Positions 53,297-62,423 of a stretch of DNA of 64,000 bases are shown here, one piece after another (the stretch's first letter is position 1; every line of letters begins with the position of its first letter). Position numbers and translations under genes: made by a program. The notes under the pieces are model-generated. The model was not told the DNA's origin, ran no database searches, and saw nothing but the letters and a program-made list of their open reading frames with translations. This stretch comes from Paenibacillus oceani. GTDB lineage: Bacteria; Bacillota; Bacilli; Paenibacillales; NBRC-103111. The stretch is taken from contig NZ_JACXJA010000015.1 of assembly GCF_014705615.1 (NCBI RefSeq), positions 1-64,000 on the forward strand, written 5' to 3'.

Positions 53297-53373
53297 ATTC
53301 AGCAGTCTTTCAGCTAATTCTCATGTTCTCTTCAACTTGCCTTCAGAACCGCTTCAGCTTAGGGAGATATACT
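53297..53373 (+). promoter_or_regulatory. Six 11-bp phased YTTCAG repeats and -10 of the VTC operon
   Basis: Hexamers ATTCAG, TTTCAG, TCTCAT, CTTCAA, CTTCAG and CTTCAG start at 53297, 53308, 53319, 53330, 53341 and 53352, exactly 11 bases apart. A TATACT -10 follows at 53368-53373. Direct repeats with an 11-base period are the binding pattern of OmpR/PhoP-type response regulators, and the last repeats occupy the -35 position. The ATG of the first gene is 45 bp downstream. Confidence 0.65.
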
Positions 53374-53417
53374 GCGAATAGTTAGATGAGCGTTCGACGC
53401 GGAGAGGGTGCTGGCAC

Positions 53418-54161
53418 ATGACTATTGAAGTATTTAATCGATATGAGAACAAGTATTTGCTGGACGAAGCGGCCTTCCACCGGTTTTCCAACAGGCTGCT
53501 CGAGTATATGGAGCTGGACAATTACAACAAGGAGTATTCGTTTTATTCCATCAGCAACCTGTATTTCGATACGAAGGACGACGCTTTGATTCGCAAAAGT
53601 TTATCGAAACCGAAATACAAAGAGAAGCTCCGGCTGCGGTCGTATGGCGTACCCAAAGCGGATGCGAGCGTATATCTCGAGCTGAAAAAGAAAGTGTTCG
53701 GTCTGGTCAATAAAAGAAGATCGGCGCTCCGGCTTCAGGAAGCGTACGATTTCGTCAGAACCGGAATCGAGCCGGCCCCCATGCCTTATATGAACGCGCA
53801 AGTGATTCAGGAAATCCACTATTTCCGGCAGCGGTACGAGCTGGAGCCGAAAGTGTATTTGGCCTATGAACGAAAAGCGCTGTTTAGTATCGATAACCGC
53901 GATCTGAGAATTACGTTCGATACGAACATCCGGTCGAGACGATACGACTTGATGCTGGAAGCGGGAGATTACGGCGAGCCTTTGCTGGAGCCCGGGCGAT
54001 GGTTAATGGAGGTTAAGGCCGAGAAGACGATCCCGATGTGGCTGGCGAGAATGCTTTCGGAGCATCAGATGTTTCGCACGAGCTTCTCCAAATACGGCAA
54101 TGAGTACAAAAAATACGTAAAACTCGGAAAAACCCGGCAAGGAGGCATGCAGTATGCTTGA
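53418..54161 (+). CDS. VTC-domain (polyphosphate polymerase-like) protein
   Basis: The 247-residue protein is a triphosphate-tunnel-type domain: RYENKYLLDEAAFHRF at the N-terminus, the basic strand EKLRLRSYG, YLELKKKVFGLVNKRR, YERKALF and the acidic strand LMEVKAE. The charged tunnel residues expected in VTC4-like domains are visible. Whether it makes polyphosphate is not known for bacterial members beside DUF4956. It overlaps the next gene by eight bases. Confidence 0.85.
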   Translation: MTIEVFNRYENKYLLDEAAFHRFSNRLLEYMELDNYNKEYSFYSISNLYFDTKDDALIRKSLSKPKYKEKLRLRSYGVPKADASVYLELKKKVFGLVNKRRSALRLQEAYDFVRTGIEPAPMPYMNAQVIQEIHYFRQRYELEPKVYLAYERKALFSIDNRDLRITFDTNIRSRRYDLMLEAGDYGEPLLEPGRWLMEVKAEKTIPMWLARMLSEHQMFRTSFSKYGNEYKKYVKLGKTRQGGMQYA

Positions 54162-54840
54162 TTCTATTTTCAGTTCCGCCGCAGCCACGACAGAGTTATC
54201 GTTGCCCCATGCGCTCCTGACGATTCTGATGTCGATTGTCGTAGGCTTGGTGATCAGCTTCACCTATATGAATACAAGCAGCCGCAGCGGATATTCGCCG
54301 AGCTTTACGCTGACCATGGTCGTTTTGCCTGCGATCGTTGCGATCATCATTTTGCTGATCGGGAGCAATATCGCGCGTGCATTCAGTTTGGCGGGAGCGT
54401 TCTCGATCATCCGGTTCCGCAGCGCGCCCGGCGATCCGAAAGATATCGCATATGTCCTGTTTACGATGGCGGCCGGACTGGCGATCGGCGTCGGCTCCTT
54501 CGGATATGCCGTCTTGTTTACAGTTTGCCTCTGCTTGCTGATGTTTATTTTGAATTTGACCAAGTTCGGGGTCAAGAAAACGACCCAGCTGATGCTGAAA
54601 GTGACGATTCCCGAGGATTTGAGCTATGAAGCGGTTTTCGACGGCGTGTTCAAGAAGTTTGACGTCAACTATGAGCTGAAAAAAGTAAGAACGACCGAGC
54701 TCGGCAGCCTCTATGAGCTGGTTTATCTGATCACGATGAGCACGGCCACGGATCAAAAGCAATTTCTGGATGCGATCCGAGTCCGGAACGGGAATCTGGA
54801 CATTACCCTAACGATGAGTCCCACTACGACAGACTATTAA
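54154..54840 (+). CDS. DUF4956 membrane protein
   Basis: The 228-residue protein has four membrane segments (residues ~20-40, 50-68, 72-88 and 112-135) and the family block LAGAFSIIRFRSAPGDPKDIAYVLF. The C-terminal ~90 residues form a soluble alpha/beta domain. GGAGG inside the upstream gene precedes its ATG, so the two are coupled. VTC and DUF4956 genes are commonly paired; the joint role is not established. Confidence 0.87.
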   Translation: MLDSIFSSAAATTELSLPHALLTILMSIVVGLVISFTYMNTSSRSGYSPSFTLTMVVLPAIVAIIILLIGSNIARAFSLAGAFSIIRFRSAPGDPKDIAYVLFTMAAGLAIGVGSFGYAVLFTVCLCLLMFILNLTKFGVKKTTQLMLKVTIPEDLSYEAVFDGVFKKFDVNYELKKVRTTELGSLYELVYLITMSTATDQKQFLDAIRVRNGNLDITLTMSPTTTDY

Positions 54841-54862
54841 GAAGAACGAAAGGAAGATATCC

Positions 54863-56773
54863 ATGACCCATATGCGAACAAAAATAGGATGCGCCCTGTT
54901 ATGCATGGCGACCGTCTTGGCCGCCTGCAACGGCGACAGCTCTACTCCTCCCTCCTCTGCCCCAGCCGATTCGGGGGCGGTATCGGCAGCAGCGGTGAAT
55001 ACGACAAATGTTGCGGGCGAACCGGAGAAAGCGGCGTACAAAGACAGCGATTTTGCGACCGATTGGACGCAGGAAAATCCGGTATATATCAAGCTGAACG
55101 GAGCCGCTGCGACGATCGAAGGGACAGGCGCCAAAGCCAAAGACAAGTCCGTTGCCATAACGTCGCCCGGAACTTATGTGGTCAGCGGCACATGGGAGGA
55201 CGGTCAAATTACGGTCGAGGTGGCGGACACGGAGAAAGTACGGCTCGTGCTGAACGGAGCGGACTTGACGAACAAGAGCGGTGCTGCCCTCTACATTAAA
55301 GAAGCGGATAAAGCCACGATCGTTTTGCAGGAAGGCACAACGAATAAAATTTCGGACGGAGCGAATTATGCTGCAGCGGGAACCTCCGACGACGAGCCGA
55401 ATTCGGCTGTATACAGCAAAGCCGATCTTACGTTGACCGGAACGGGCTCGCTGATCGTGCGAGGCAACTATAATGACGGATTGACGAGCAAAGACGATCT
55501 GAAAATTACAGGCGGCACGATTGAGATCCATGCGGTGGACGACGGACTATTAGGCCGGGATCAGGTCGCCGTCAAAGACGGAACGATCGCGATCGAAGCC
55601 GGCGGAGACGGCATCAAAACGACGAACGATACCGACTCATCGAAAGGCAGCATCGCCATCGAGGGCGGATCGTTCCGTATCAAAGCCGGAAGCGACGGCC
55701 TGCAATCCGCGGCAGCGATCCGGATCGACGGCGGCACGTACGATATCGTGGCAGGCGGCGGCAGCGCGAACGGCGCGGTAAGAACGGGCAACGACCGTCC
55801 GGGATCGCGGGGCGGCCCGAATACGGCCCAACAACAACAAACGGCAACAGAAGATTCGCCCAGCACAAAAGGGATTAAAGCGGCCACGACGATCCTTGTG
55901 ACGTCGGGTACCTTAACTATCGATTCCAGAGACGATGCAGTGCACAGCAACGGTTCGATCGCGATCGCCGGCGGAGAGCTTCGGATAACGTCCGGTGACG
56001 ACGGTATCCATGCGGATACTTCCATCGCCATTACAGGCGGCACGATCGATATTGCCAAGAGCTATGAAGGAATCGAAAGCTCGGAGATCACGATAACCGA
56101 CGGGATCATCCGGCTTGTCGCCAGTGACGACGGCCTTAATATTGCCGGTGGAAATGACGGCTCCTCGGTCGGAGGACGCCCGGGACAGAACAATTTCACC
56201 GCGGCGAGTCAGGGCAAGCTTGTCATCAGCGGAGGCTCCTTGACGGTGGACGCCGCCGGCGACGGATTGGATTCCAACGGCTCGATCGACATGTCGGGCG
56301 GCACGGTCATCGTGAACGGTCCGACTTCGAGCGGCAACGGAGCCTTGGACTATGACGGAACGTTCACCATTAGCGGGGGCACCTTGATCGCCGCCGGAAG
56401 CGCAGGCATGGCCATGGCTCCTTCGGAGCAGTCCGCAGGGCGCTCCGTCCTGATGACGTTCTCGCAGACGAAAGCGGCAGGCACGGCCGTCGAGCTGAAG
56501 GACGGCAGCGGGAACGTCGTCGTAAGCGCTACGCCTTCCAAAGCGTATCAGACGGTTGTGTTCAGTTCCCCGGCCCTCAAGCAGGACACGGCCTACACCC
56601 TTTATGCGGGTGGAACGAAAATCGTGGACTTCAACATTTCCGGCTCCGTCACCTGGTTGAATGAATCGGGAGTTACGAGCGGACGCAGCGTAGGTCCGGG
56701 CGGTGCAGGCGGCAATCCCGGCATGAATCGCGGGCGCGGAACCGGCACAGGCATGGAACGGCCAGCTCCATAA
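54863..56773 (+). CDS. Carbohydrate-binding beta-helix lipoprotein (Cthe_2159-like)
   Basis: The 636-residue protein has a lipoprotein signal with lipobox VLAAC (Cys at about residue 22). Its body is built of repeated turns of the type GGTIDI..DDGI/GSDGL (for example GGSFRIKAGSDGLQSAAAIR), a right-handed beta-helix rich in Asp and Gly that could bind calcium and polysaccharide. A Gly/Gln-rich insert lies at ~305-330, and the tail is Gly/Arg/Pro-rich. It is the third gene of the VTC/DUF4956 operon and probably sits on the cell surface. Confidence 0.83.
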   Translation: MTHMRTKIGCALLCMATVLAACNGDSSTPPSSAPADSGAVSAAAVNTTNVAGEPEKAAYKDSDFATDWTQENPVYIKLNGAAATIEGTGAKAKDKSVAITSPGTYVVSGTWEDGQITVEVADTEKVRLVLNGADLTNKSGAALYIKEADKATIVLQEGTTNKISDGANYAAAGTSDDEPNSAVYSKADLTLTGTGSLIVRGNYNDGLTSKDDLKITGGTIEIHAVDDGLLGRDQVAVKDGTIAIEAGGDGIKTTNDTDSSKGSIAIEGGSFRIKAGSDGLQSAAAIRIDGGTYDIVAGGGSANGAVRTGNDRPGSRGGPNTAQQQQTATEDSPSTKGIKAATTILVTSGTLTIDSRDDAVHSNGSIAIAGGELRITSGDDGIHADTSIAITGGTIDIAKSYEGIESSEITITDGIIRLVASDDGLNIAGGNDGSSVGGRPGQNNFTAASQGKLVISGGSLTVDAAGDGLDSNGSIDMSGGTVIVNGPTSSGNGALDYDGTFTISGGTLIAAGSAGMAMAPSEQSAGRSVLMTFSQTKAAGTAVELKDGSGNVVVSATPSKAYQTVVFSSPALKQDTAYTLYAGGTKIVDFNISGSVTWLNESGVTSGRSVGPGGAGGNPGMNRGRGTGTGMERPAP

Positions 56774-56794
56774 AATTCACTACTCTCCTCGCAG

Positions 56795-56830
56795 CAAGCC
56801 GGCGCAACAGCCGGCTTGTTTGTTTTTTTC
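56795..56830 (+). terminator. Terminator of the VTC operon
   Basis: CAAGCCGGC and GCCGGCTTG form a perfect nine-base stem around GCAACA, followed by TTTGTTTTTTT. Confidence 0.88.
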
Positions 56831-56965
56831 CTCGGCCGGACTTTTATTCCTTATAATCGGGTTATGTAAAATTCTTTTATTCAACGGCGTAATGAAAAGA
56901 CAAATGATCCGTATTTACTTATGAATTGCTTAGCTAAGCAGAATTCATCAGAAAGGAGCTTTTGC

Positions 56966-57532
56966 TTGCAGCAGCGCGCGATCGTTCATCCCTTCGTCTC
57001 CAAGGAGGCGTTAACGCCTACAGAAGCGGAATCCCGGTTCGCTTTTATTTATGAAACGTACCACAAACGAATATACAACTACATCGCCTACCGGGTGAAT
57101 TGCCATTTTACGGCGGAAGATTTGACCAGCCAAGTGTTCGAGCGGACGTTCATCAAAATCGGGACGTATTCCGAGAACAAATCACCTTTTGAAGTCTGGC
57201 TGTTTGCCATTGCCCGAAATACCGTGAACGACTATTATCGAAGTCTAAAGAGCAGCAGGCTGTTCTCGCTCACCGGTTTGAAGGAGCTTGTATCCGGCAA
57301 AAAAAGTCCGGAAAGTCTGATCATCGAAGGAGAGTTCAACGATCAGCTGCAGCAGGCCCTGCAATCGTTAAACGCCAGGGAACGGAATATGATCGCCCTC
57401 AAATTCGGCGCAGAGCTTAAGCATACGCAAATCTCCGAGCTGCTGGGCATCAGTGAAAATAACGTCGGGATCATCCTGTTCCGGACGATGAAGAAGCTAA
57501 GAAAACTGCTGGGGAGCGTGGAATCGGAATGA
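56966..57532 (+). CDS. ECF-type RNA polymerase sigma factor
   Basis: The 188-residue protein has region 2 (FIYETYHKRIYNYIAYRV; TAEDLTSQVFERTFIKI; VWLFAIARNTVNDYYR) and region 4 (LNARERNMIALKFGAEL; ISELLGISENNVGIILFR). I place the start at the TTG at 56966, seven bases after AAAGGAG; a longer frame to 56921 lacks a site. It overlaps the next gene by four bases (ATGA), a usual sigma/anti-sigma arrangement. Confidence 0.87.
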   Translation: MQQRAIVHPFVSKEALTPTEAESRFAFIYETYHKRIYNYIAYRVNCHFTAEDLTSQVFERTFIKIGTYSENKSPFEVWLFAIARNTVNDYYRSLKSSRLFSLTGLKELVSGKKSPESLIIEGEFNDQLQQALQSLNARERNMIALKFGAELKHTQISELLGISENNVGIILFRTMKKLRKLLGSVESE

Positions 57533-58395
57533 ACCGGAACAACCGCAATCACCGTTTTGCTGATGAAATGGATACTTATCTCCAACAAAAAACTGGAGAA
57601 CCGGCAACGAAAGCGGAATATGCGCCGCTCTTCGAGGTAGGCCGAATCCTGGCGGAGCGGGATTACAGCAAGATCAGCGATAAAGCTACGATGTATCGTC
57701 AAATCAGGAATAACCACAACCAATTCAAGGAGAGTTCCAACATGAATAAAAGGAAAAAATGGGTGCGTTTCTCGGTAACGGCCGCATCGGTAGCCATGGT
57801 GGGGATCATTAGTCTTGCGGCGGTTCAGCCTTCCTCGGCCTCCGAAATGATGGGCAAAATTATGAACACTATATCACTTGGGCATATCTCTGTCTCGCAG
57901 GTGGAGCCTGCACCGGAACAATTAGCCGGGGCAATCCCGGAAGAAATGAAACATCAAATCATGGCTCAAGCAAAAGATCAGCCCGTAAAACCGGATGCGC
58001 TTGTCGTAAAAGATCCCGGACAACTGAATCAGTATACTTCCTTCCACGTGCTTCTTCCTGCTTATCAGCCCAGCGGGTATACATTTGACCGCGCCGAATT
58101 TTACAAGGATGAACAAGGAACGGTCAGCGGCTCCAAGTACATCGATATTTACTACACGAATCCGGAGACGGGAAAATTCATCTATATGCAGCAGCGCCAT
58201 GCCGATGAAGAGACGGCCTTCTCCCAGAGCACGACGCATCAGGTGAATCGGGTCCAAGTGAATCATACCGATGCGGTTATGATCGGCGAACATTCGATCG
58301 ACTGGGAGGCTGGCGGCGTGCTGTACGGCATAACGGCTAAAGGACTTTCAAAAGACGAAATTCTGAAGATCGCAGAGTCGATTCCTACTTCATAA
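57529..58395 (+). CDS. Probable membrane anti-sigma partner with DUF4367-like domain
   Basis: The 288-residue protein has a cytoplasmic N-terminal ~75 residues, one membrane segment at about residues 81-103 (VTAASVAMVGIISLAAVQP), and an extracellular domain whose last ~140 residues resemble DUF4367 (HVLLPAYQPSGYTFDRAEFY; SIDWEAGGVLYGITAKGLS). Coupling to the sigma gene suggests that it holds the sigma factor at the membrane until a signal arrives. I see no zinc-type anti-sigma motif, so the mode of binding is open. Confidence 0.75.
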   Translation: MNRNNRNHRFADEMDTYLQQKTGEPATKAEYAPLFEVGRILAERDYSKISDKATMYRQIRNNHNQFKESSNMNKRKKWVRFSVTAASVAMVGIISLAAVQPSSASEMMGKIMNTISLGHISVSQVEPAPEQLAGAIPEEMKHQIMAQAKDQPVKPDALVVKDPGQLNQYTSFHVLLPAYQPSGYTFDRAEFYKDEQGTVSGSKYIDIYYTNPETGKFIYMQQRHADEETAFSQSTTHQVNRVQVNHTDAVMIGEHSIDWEAGGVLYGITAKGLSKDEILKIAESIPTS

Positions 58396-58417
58396 GCAGC
58401 GATCCGCTCATGAGACA

Positions 58418-58454
58418 ATCGCCCTTAACAGCTTGCCGGCTGATTAAGGGCGAT
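58418..58454. terminator. Stem-loop after the sigma/anti-sigma pair
   Basis: ATCGCCCTTAA and TTAAGGGCGAT form a perfect eleven-base stem, with no T-run after it. The next 240 bases to the PLP enzyme gene hold no gene that I can support. Confidence 0.5.
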
Positions 58455-58694
58455 CCCCTATGCTTATGACCGGGATTCCTTCGTCGTGCCTCGATATCCC
58501 GCTTTATCGATTCCACGGCTTCGCAACACGCGCTGTTCATACCGCTTTCCCCTGCAATGCTCCTTTTAGCCGCCGCCGACGCATTGACTACAAAAGATCC
58601 GCTTCCCCCCATTTCCAATCTTTGAGATAATCGAGCTAACAGCTTCAGGCGCGTTATCATCATTGTATCTCTATCCGGAAAGGCGGACATATGG

Positions 58695-59822
58695 ATGTCA
58701 AACTTCTATAGTAAACTAGGCGTGGCAACCGTCATAAATGCCGCAGACTCCTACACCATGATCGGCGGATCGCTGATGCCTGCCGAGGTAATCGAGGCGA
58801 TGGCGGATGCAGCCCAATCTTTTGTTTCGCTGGAACAGCTGCATCTGAAAGCCGGTGAGCGGATCGCCCGGCTGACGAGAAATGAAGCCGCTGTCATTAC
58901 AAGCGGGGCCGCCGCAGCACTGACGGTGACGACAGCCGCCTGTATGACGGGTGCGGATGAAGCGAAGGCGAAGGCATGGCCTCTTCATAAGGGCGCAAGG
59001 AATGAGGTCGTTATTCACCGCTGCCAGCACAACGGGTTTGACCTTGCGATCCGGCAAACCGGGGCTACCTTGGTTGAAATCGGAGATACGGAAGGCACGA
59101 CTGCCGAACAGCTGGAATCAGCATTGAGTGATCGAACAGCATGTGTCATTTATTTCGATACGGTGCAATTCGCCAAAGCGGCGCTGCCCTTGGAGGAAGT
59201 GATACGAATCTCCAGCGCGAAAGGCATCCCGGTCGTCGTTGACGCTGCGGCGCAGCTGCCCCCGGTTAGCAATCTGTGGCGATACACGGGAATGGGCGCG
59301 GATCTCGTTATTTTCTCCGGAGGCAAGACGCTTCGCGGTCCGCAAAGCACGGGATTGATCGTCGGGAAGGAACGTTATATTGCGGCATGCCGCCTCTATG
59401 TGGGAGCCAGAAATTCAATCGCCAGGCCGATGAAGGTAGGCAAGGAAGAGATCGCAGGTTTAGTGGCCGCTATAGAGCGGTACGTCAATCTGGACCATGC
59501 GGCGGTGAAGGAGCAGCATGAGCGGCTTGTCCGCCGTCTATGTGAGGGATTAAACCGGGCAGGCTGGCTCGCCGAACGGGTATATCCCGGTCCGACCGGA
59601 CAGGATTACCCTCTGGCTCATGTCAAGCCGGCTCATTCCGCCTGCACGGCGGAGCAGTTGAGCAAGCTGCTGCTGGACGGTACCCCGTCCATTCTCGTAG
59701 CCCTGACTCCCGATCAGCAGGGACTGACGCTGAACCCTCTTCATCTGAACGAGGTTGAAGCAGAGCAAATCATTATACGGATGAGCAAGTTGCTGGACGA
59801 AGGCCGGGACGAAAGACCTTAG
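58695..59822 (+). CDS. SelA/DgaE-like PLP-dependent enzyme
   Basis: The 375-residue fold-type I enzyme has SGAAAALTVTTAACMTG as phosphate-binding loop, VVDAAAQLPP with the cofactor Asp, and the Schiff-base Lys in FSGGKTLRGPQSTGLI at about residue 220. This is the SelA-like branch that includes D-glucosaminate-6-phosphate ammonia-lyase. True SelA is longer, so an ammonia-lyase or related reaction on an amino acid or amino sugar is more likely. AAAGGCGG precedes the ATG. It stands alone. Confidence 0.8.
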   Translation: MSNFYSKLGVATVINAADSYTMIGGSLMPAEVIEAMADAAQSFVSLEQLHLKAGERIARLTRNEAAVITSGAAAALTVTTAACMTGADEAKAKAWPLHKGARNEVVIHRCQHNGFDLAIRQTGATLVEIGDTEGTTAEQLESALSDRTACVIYFDTVQFAKAALPLEEVIRISSAKGIPVVVDAAAQLPPVSNLWRYTGMGADLVIFSGGKTLRGPQSTGLIVGKERYIAACRLYVGARNSIARPMKVGKEEIAGLVAAIERYVNLDHAAVKEQHERLVRRLCEGLNRAGWLAERVYPGPTGQDYPLAHVKPAHSACTAEQLSKLLLDGTPSILVALTPDQQGLTLNPLHLNEVEAEQIIIRMSKLLDEGRDERP

Positions 59823-59874
59823 TACCGTCTTCGCATCACTTTGCCGCTCCGGCTGAACATCTTATGCCGGAGTA

Positions 59875-59974
59875 GCCCCCCGTTCATACCGAACACGGGG
59901 AACGCTTTTTCTGCAGCGCTCCAACTAATATTAACGCCCTGCCGCTGATTGCCTAAGCATTCCGCAGCAGGGCT
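59875..59974. terminator. Two consecutive terminator hairpins
   Basis: CCCCGTTC/GAACACGGGG at about 59877-59901 is followed by CGCTTTTTC. A second stem, GCCCTGC/GCAGGGC at about 59937-59973, is followed by TTTTCG. They separate the PLP enzyme gene from the convergent oxidoreductase gene. Confidence 0.7.
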
Positions 59975-59999
59975 TTTCGATTGGATGTATAATACCCGC

Positions 60000-61166
60000 T
60001 TATACCGGTTGTACGGTCCGTTCCGGAGCTGAGGCGGCATCGTATTTGACCCATACCGCTCCTTTTTCCGAGCTCTCCAGGCACTTGTCGATAAACCGTA
60101 CGCCGTCGGCCCCTTCGCTGATGCGCGGATAATCCTCCGGTTCGGCGCCGGTAAGCTTCCCGTCTCTAAGCAGCTTCAACAGTTCTCCGCTGAATGCGGC
60201 GTAAATGTTCGCAAACGCTTCATATAAGCCTTCGGGATGTCCTCCGGGAAGCCGGTTGAACGCCGCCGCTGCCGGATACATCGGATCTCTGCCGCGGGAC
60301 AGTAATTGAAAGGGCTTTCCCAGGATGGAAAGCTGCAGCTCCTCGGAACGTTCGTGCTGCCACTCCAATGAACCTTTCGTCCCGAACAGCCGGATTTTCA
60401 GACCGTTTTTGCTGCCTGGCGCCACTTGGGAGCACCAGTACATGCCGGTCGCGCCGCTGGTGTATTTCACCATAATGTTGGCATTGTTGTCGAGCTCCAT
60501 CAACGTCCCGTGCGACTGCAGATCGGCACATAACGTCTCAATCTCAAGCCCGGTTATGTAGGAAACGGTATGAGCGACGTGTACGCCAATGTCTGCCACA
60601 CAGCACGATTTACCCTGCCGGGCATCCATTCTCCAGGACGGCGCAGCCGCATGAAGCACCCATTCCTGAGGATATTCCGCCATCACGGATATAATATCGC
60701 CGATCTCCCCTTGTTTGACGATCTCTCTGGCCTGCTTCACCATCGGATAACCGGAATACGTGTACGTTACCCCGAACAATAGGCCTCGTTCGTTCGCGAG
60801 CGTCTCCAGCTCCCGCGCTTCGCTCTCCTCGATCGTTACCGGCTTGTCGCAGACGACGTGAATCCCGTGGAGGAGAAACACCTTGGCAATCTCGTAGTGC
60901 GAATTGTTCGGCGTTACGATGACGACAAAATGAATCCGGTCTTCGCGCGCTGCCTCCTTCTCGGCCATCTCCCGGTACGTCGCATACAGCCGGTCCGGGT
61001 CGATGCCGTACTTCTCCCCTGTAATCGCCGATTTGGCGGGGTCCCGCGAGAAGCATCCCGCCGTTAGAACGTTGCGGCGATCGAACATCGCCCCCCGGGC
61101 ATGAATATCTCCGATTAATGAACCTTCCCCTCCGCCAACCATGCCAAATCTAAGGACGGACTGCAT
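60000..61166 (-). CDS. Gfo/Idh/MocA-family oxidoreductase
   Basis: The 388-residue protein has an N-terminal Rossmann domain (RFGMVGGGEGSLIGDIHARG), the HFVVIVTPNNSHYEIAKVFL block and VVCDKPVTIEESEAREL with the EKP-like motif as DKP. The C-terminal domain has ADIGVHVAHTVSYI, the His often being catalytic. It would oxidise or reduce a sugar or inositol with NAD(P). A LacI-type regulator remnant just upstream suggests that it once belonged to a controlled sugar gene set. Confidence 0.88.
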   Translation of the reverse strand: MQSVLRFGMVGGGEGSLIGDIHARGAMFDRRNVLTAGCFSRDPAKSAITGEKYGIDPDRLYATYREMAEKEAAREDRIHFVVIVTPNNSHYEIAKVFLLHGIHVVCDKPVTIEESEARELETLANERGLLFGVTYTYSGYPMVKQAREIVKQGEIGDIISVMAEYPQEWVLHAAAPSWRMDARQGKSCCVADIGVHVAHTVSYITGLEIETLCADLQSHGTLMELDNNANIMVKYTSGATGMYWCSQVAPGSKNGLKIRLFGTKGSLEWQHERSEELQLSILGKPFQLLSRGRDPMYPAAAAFNRLPGGHPEGLYEAFANIYAAFSGELLKLLRDGKLTGAEPEDYPRISEGADGVRFIDKCLESSEKGAVWVKYDAASAPERTVQPV

Positions 61167-61183
61167 GAAATCCTCTCCCTTCG

Positions 61184-61420
61184 CTTATTGCTGCGCAGCC
61201 GCGCAAGAATTACGTTCGATCAGCTCTGTGGACATCAGCATCTGTCTAGGAGGAATCTTCGATTTTTCGAGCAATCGATCGGCTGTGGACCGCGAGTCTT
61301 CCCGGCGCCTCTTTATTTTGCCAAATCACGGTGATCGGCGGGGGATCGATTTGTTGCGAAGTCTGTCCGCCGTCTTCCATCCCGCTAAAATTATAACCGA
61401 TACCACTTGCGTTGTTGCAC
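61184..61420 (-). pseudogene. LacI-family regulator, C-terminal remnant
   Basis: The minus strand reads TADRLLEKSKIPPRQMLMST and then ELIERNSC before a stop at 61184, the typical end of LacI/GalR regulators. An upstream piece in another frame (QIDPPPITVIWQNKEAPGRL) fits the preceding strand. The DNA-binding and most of the sensor domain are missing. It lies just upstream of the oxidoreductase gene in the same direction. Confidence 0.7.
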
Positions 61421-61590
61421 ATTTTTAAAATGTTTCCAAAGAAATTTTAGTGTTGTGATGTTTAGATAGCTCCCCCGGGCTTCATCATATCAGTGTTGTT
61501 CCGAAGTCAACTAACCATGGAATAGGTGGAGGTGGAAGCGCCTTTGGTTTGAACTCCGTCTGAGCGGTGCTAACGAGATTAACGGTGACT
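61421..61590. other. Gene-free gap
   Basis: No coding frame or regulatory motif that I can support is visible between the LacI remnant and the hairpin at 61591. Confidence 0.4.
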
Positions 61591-61620
61591 TATAGGACAG
61601 CTCCTGGGAACTGTCCTATA
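61591..61620. terminator. Perfect stem-loop near the LOG gene end
   Basis: TATAGGACAG and CTGTCCTATA form a perfect ten-base stem around ten bases, 12 bp after the LOG gene stop. T-runs are lacking, but position fits a terminator for that gene. Confidence 0.55.
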
Positions 61621-61631
61621 CGCAGTGCTGC

Positions 61632-62231
61632 TCACCCTTTGGGAGTCAGCTCCACCCATTTTTGTCCTTGATCGACTGGCGCGTACTGGAGCAGACGTTC
61701 GATCAGCCGGACCGGGTCCGGTTCCACGACAAGAAGCTCCAGATTTTCTTCCTTCATAAAGCCTTCCCGGACGGTGTGCTTCAGCATCTCGACGAGCGGA
61801 TCGAAAAAGCCGCGGACGTTCAGCAACCCGATCGGCTTGGCGTGAATGCCGATTTGAGACCAGCACGCCGCCTCGAACAGCTCCTCATACGTGCCGAGTC
61901 CTCCAGGCAAAGAAATGAAAGCATCCGATAATTGGGCCATCAGCGCTTTGCGCTCGTGCATCGTGCCTACTTCGTGGAATTCCGTCAAGCTCGTATGAGC
62001 CAGTTCTCTGCGAAACAATCCGGTCGGCATGACGCCGATCGCCTGTCCTCCCGCCGAGAGTACTTTATCCGCTACTCGCCCCATTAGCCCTACGCTAGCC
62101 CCGCCGTACACCAGATCGATCCCGTGCGCGACGAGCGCGTCCCCCAACTCGTTGGCCGCGAGTTCATAATCGGAATGGCTGCCGGGATTTGAACCGGAAA
62201 AGATGCAAATACGTTTTATGTCGTTCATCAT
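61632..62231 (-). CDS. LOG-family (TIGR00730) Rossmann-fold protein
   Basis: The 199-residue protein has ICIFSGSNPGSHSDYE at the start, LVYGGASVGLMGRVAD, MHERK and the signature LPGGLGTYEELFE (about residues 107-119). These are the motifs of nucleoside 5'-monophosphate phosphoribohydrolases (LOG, formerly called lysine decarboxylase-like). It would release a base from a modified or unmodified nucleotide in the cytosol. Two adjacent ATG codons follow GGGAGG, and either may be used. Confidence 0.88.
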   Translation of the reverse strand: MMNDIKRICIFSGSNPGSHSDYELAANELGDALVAHGIDLVYGGASVGLMGRVADKVLSAGGQAIGVMPTGLFRRELAHTSLTEFHEVGTMHERKALMAQLSDAFISLPGGLGTYEELFEAACWSQIGIHAKPIGLLNVRGFFDPLVEMLKHTVREGFMKEENLELLVVEPDPVRLIERLLQYAPVDQGQKWVELTPKG

Positions 62232-62347
62232 TAACCTCCCTTAATCTCTATCCAGTATAAAACGATTTGCGACAAATTGCATCTGCCGCCCTCTTTCGCA
62301 CCGCGAGCTGCTTGGTCACTCGTCTACTCTGCTGCTGCTCCATAAAC

Positions 62348-62380
62348 CGAAAAAAGACCTGCCGCCATGGACAGGTCCCG
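62348..62380 (-). terminator. Terminator hairpin, minus strand
   Basis: GACCTG and CAGGTC pair around ten bases. On the minus strand TTTTTTCGG follows. It lies about 45 bp after the stop of the remnant at 62424. Confidence 0.65.
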
Positions 62381-62423
62381 CTTCCAAATCAGGCCCAGAG
62401 TGCCAGCCAGCGAATCCGTCGCG

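Noticed and set aside
53601-53819. Antisense frame in the VTC gene
   Set aside because: The VTC motifs on the plus strand are intact and the antisense peptide has no features.
58385-58690. Minus-strand frame of 101 codons before the PLP enzyme gene
   Set aside because: No ribosome site, no recognisable domain, and it runs through the hairpin at 58418-58454.
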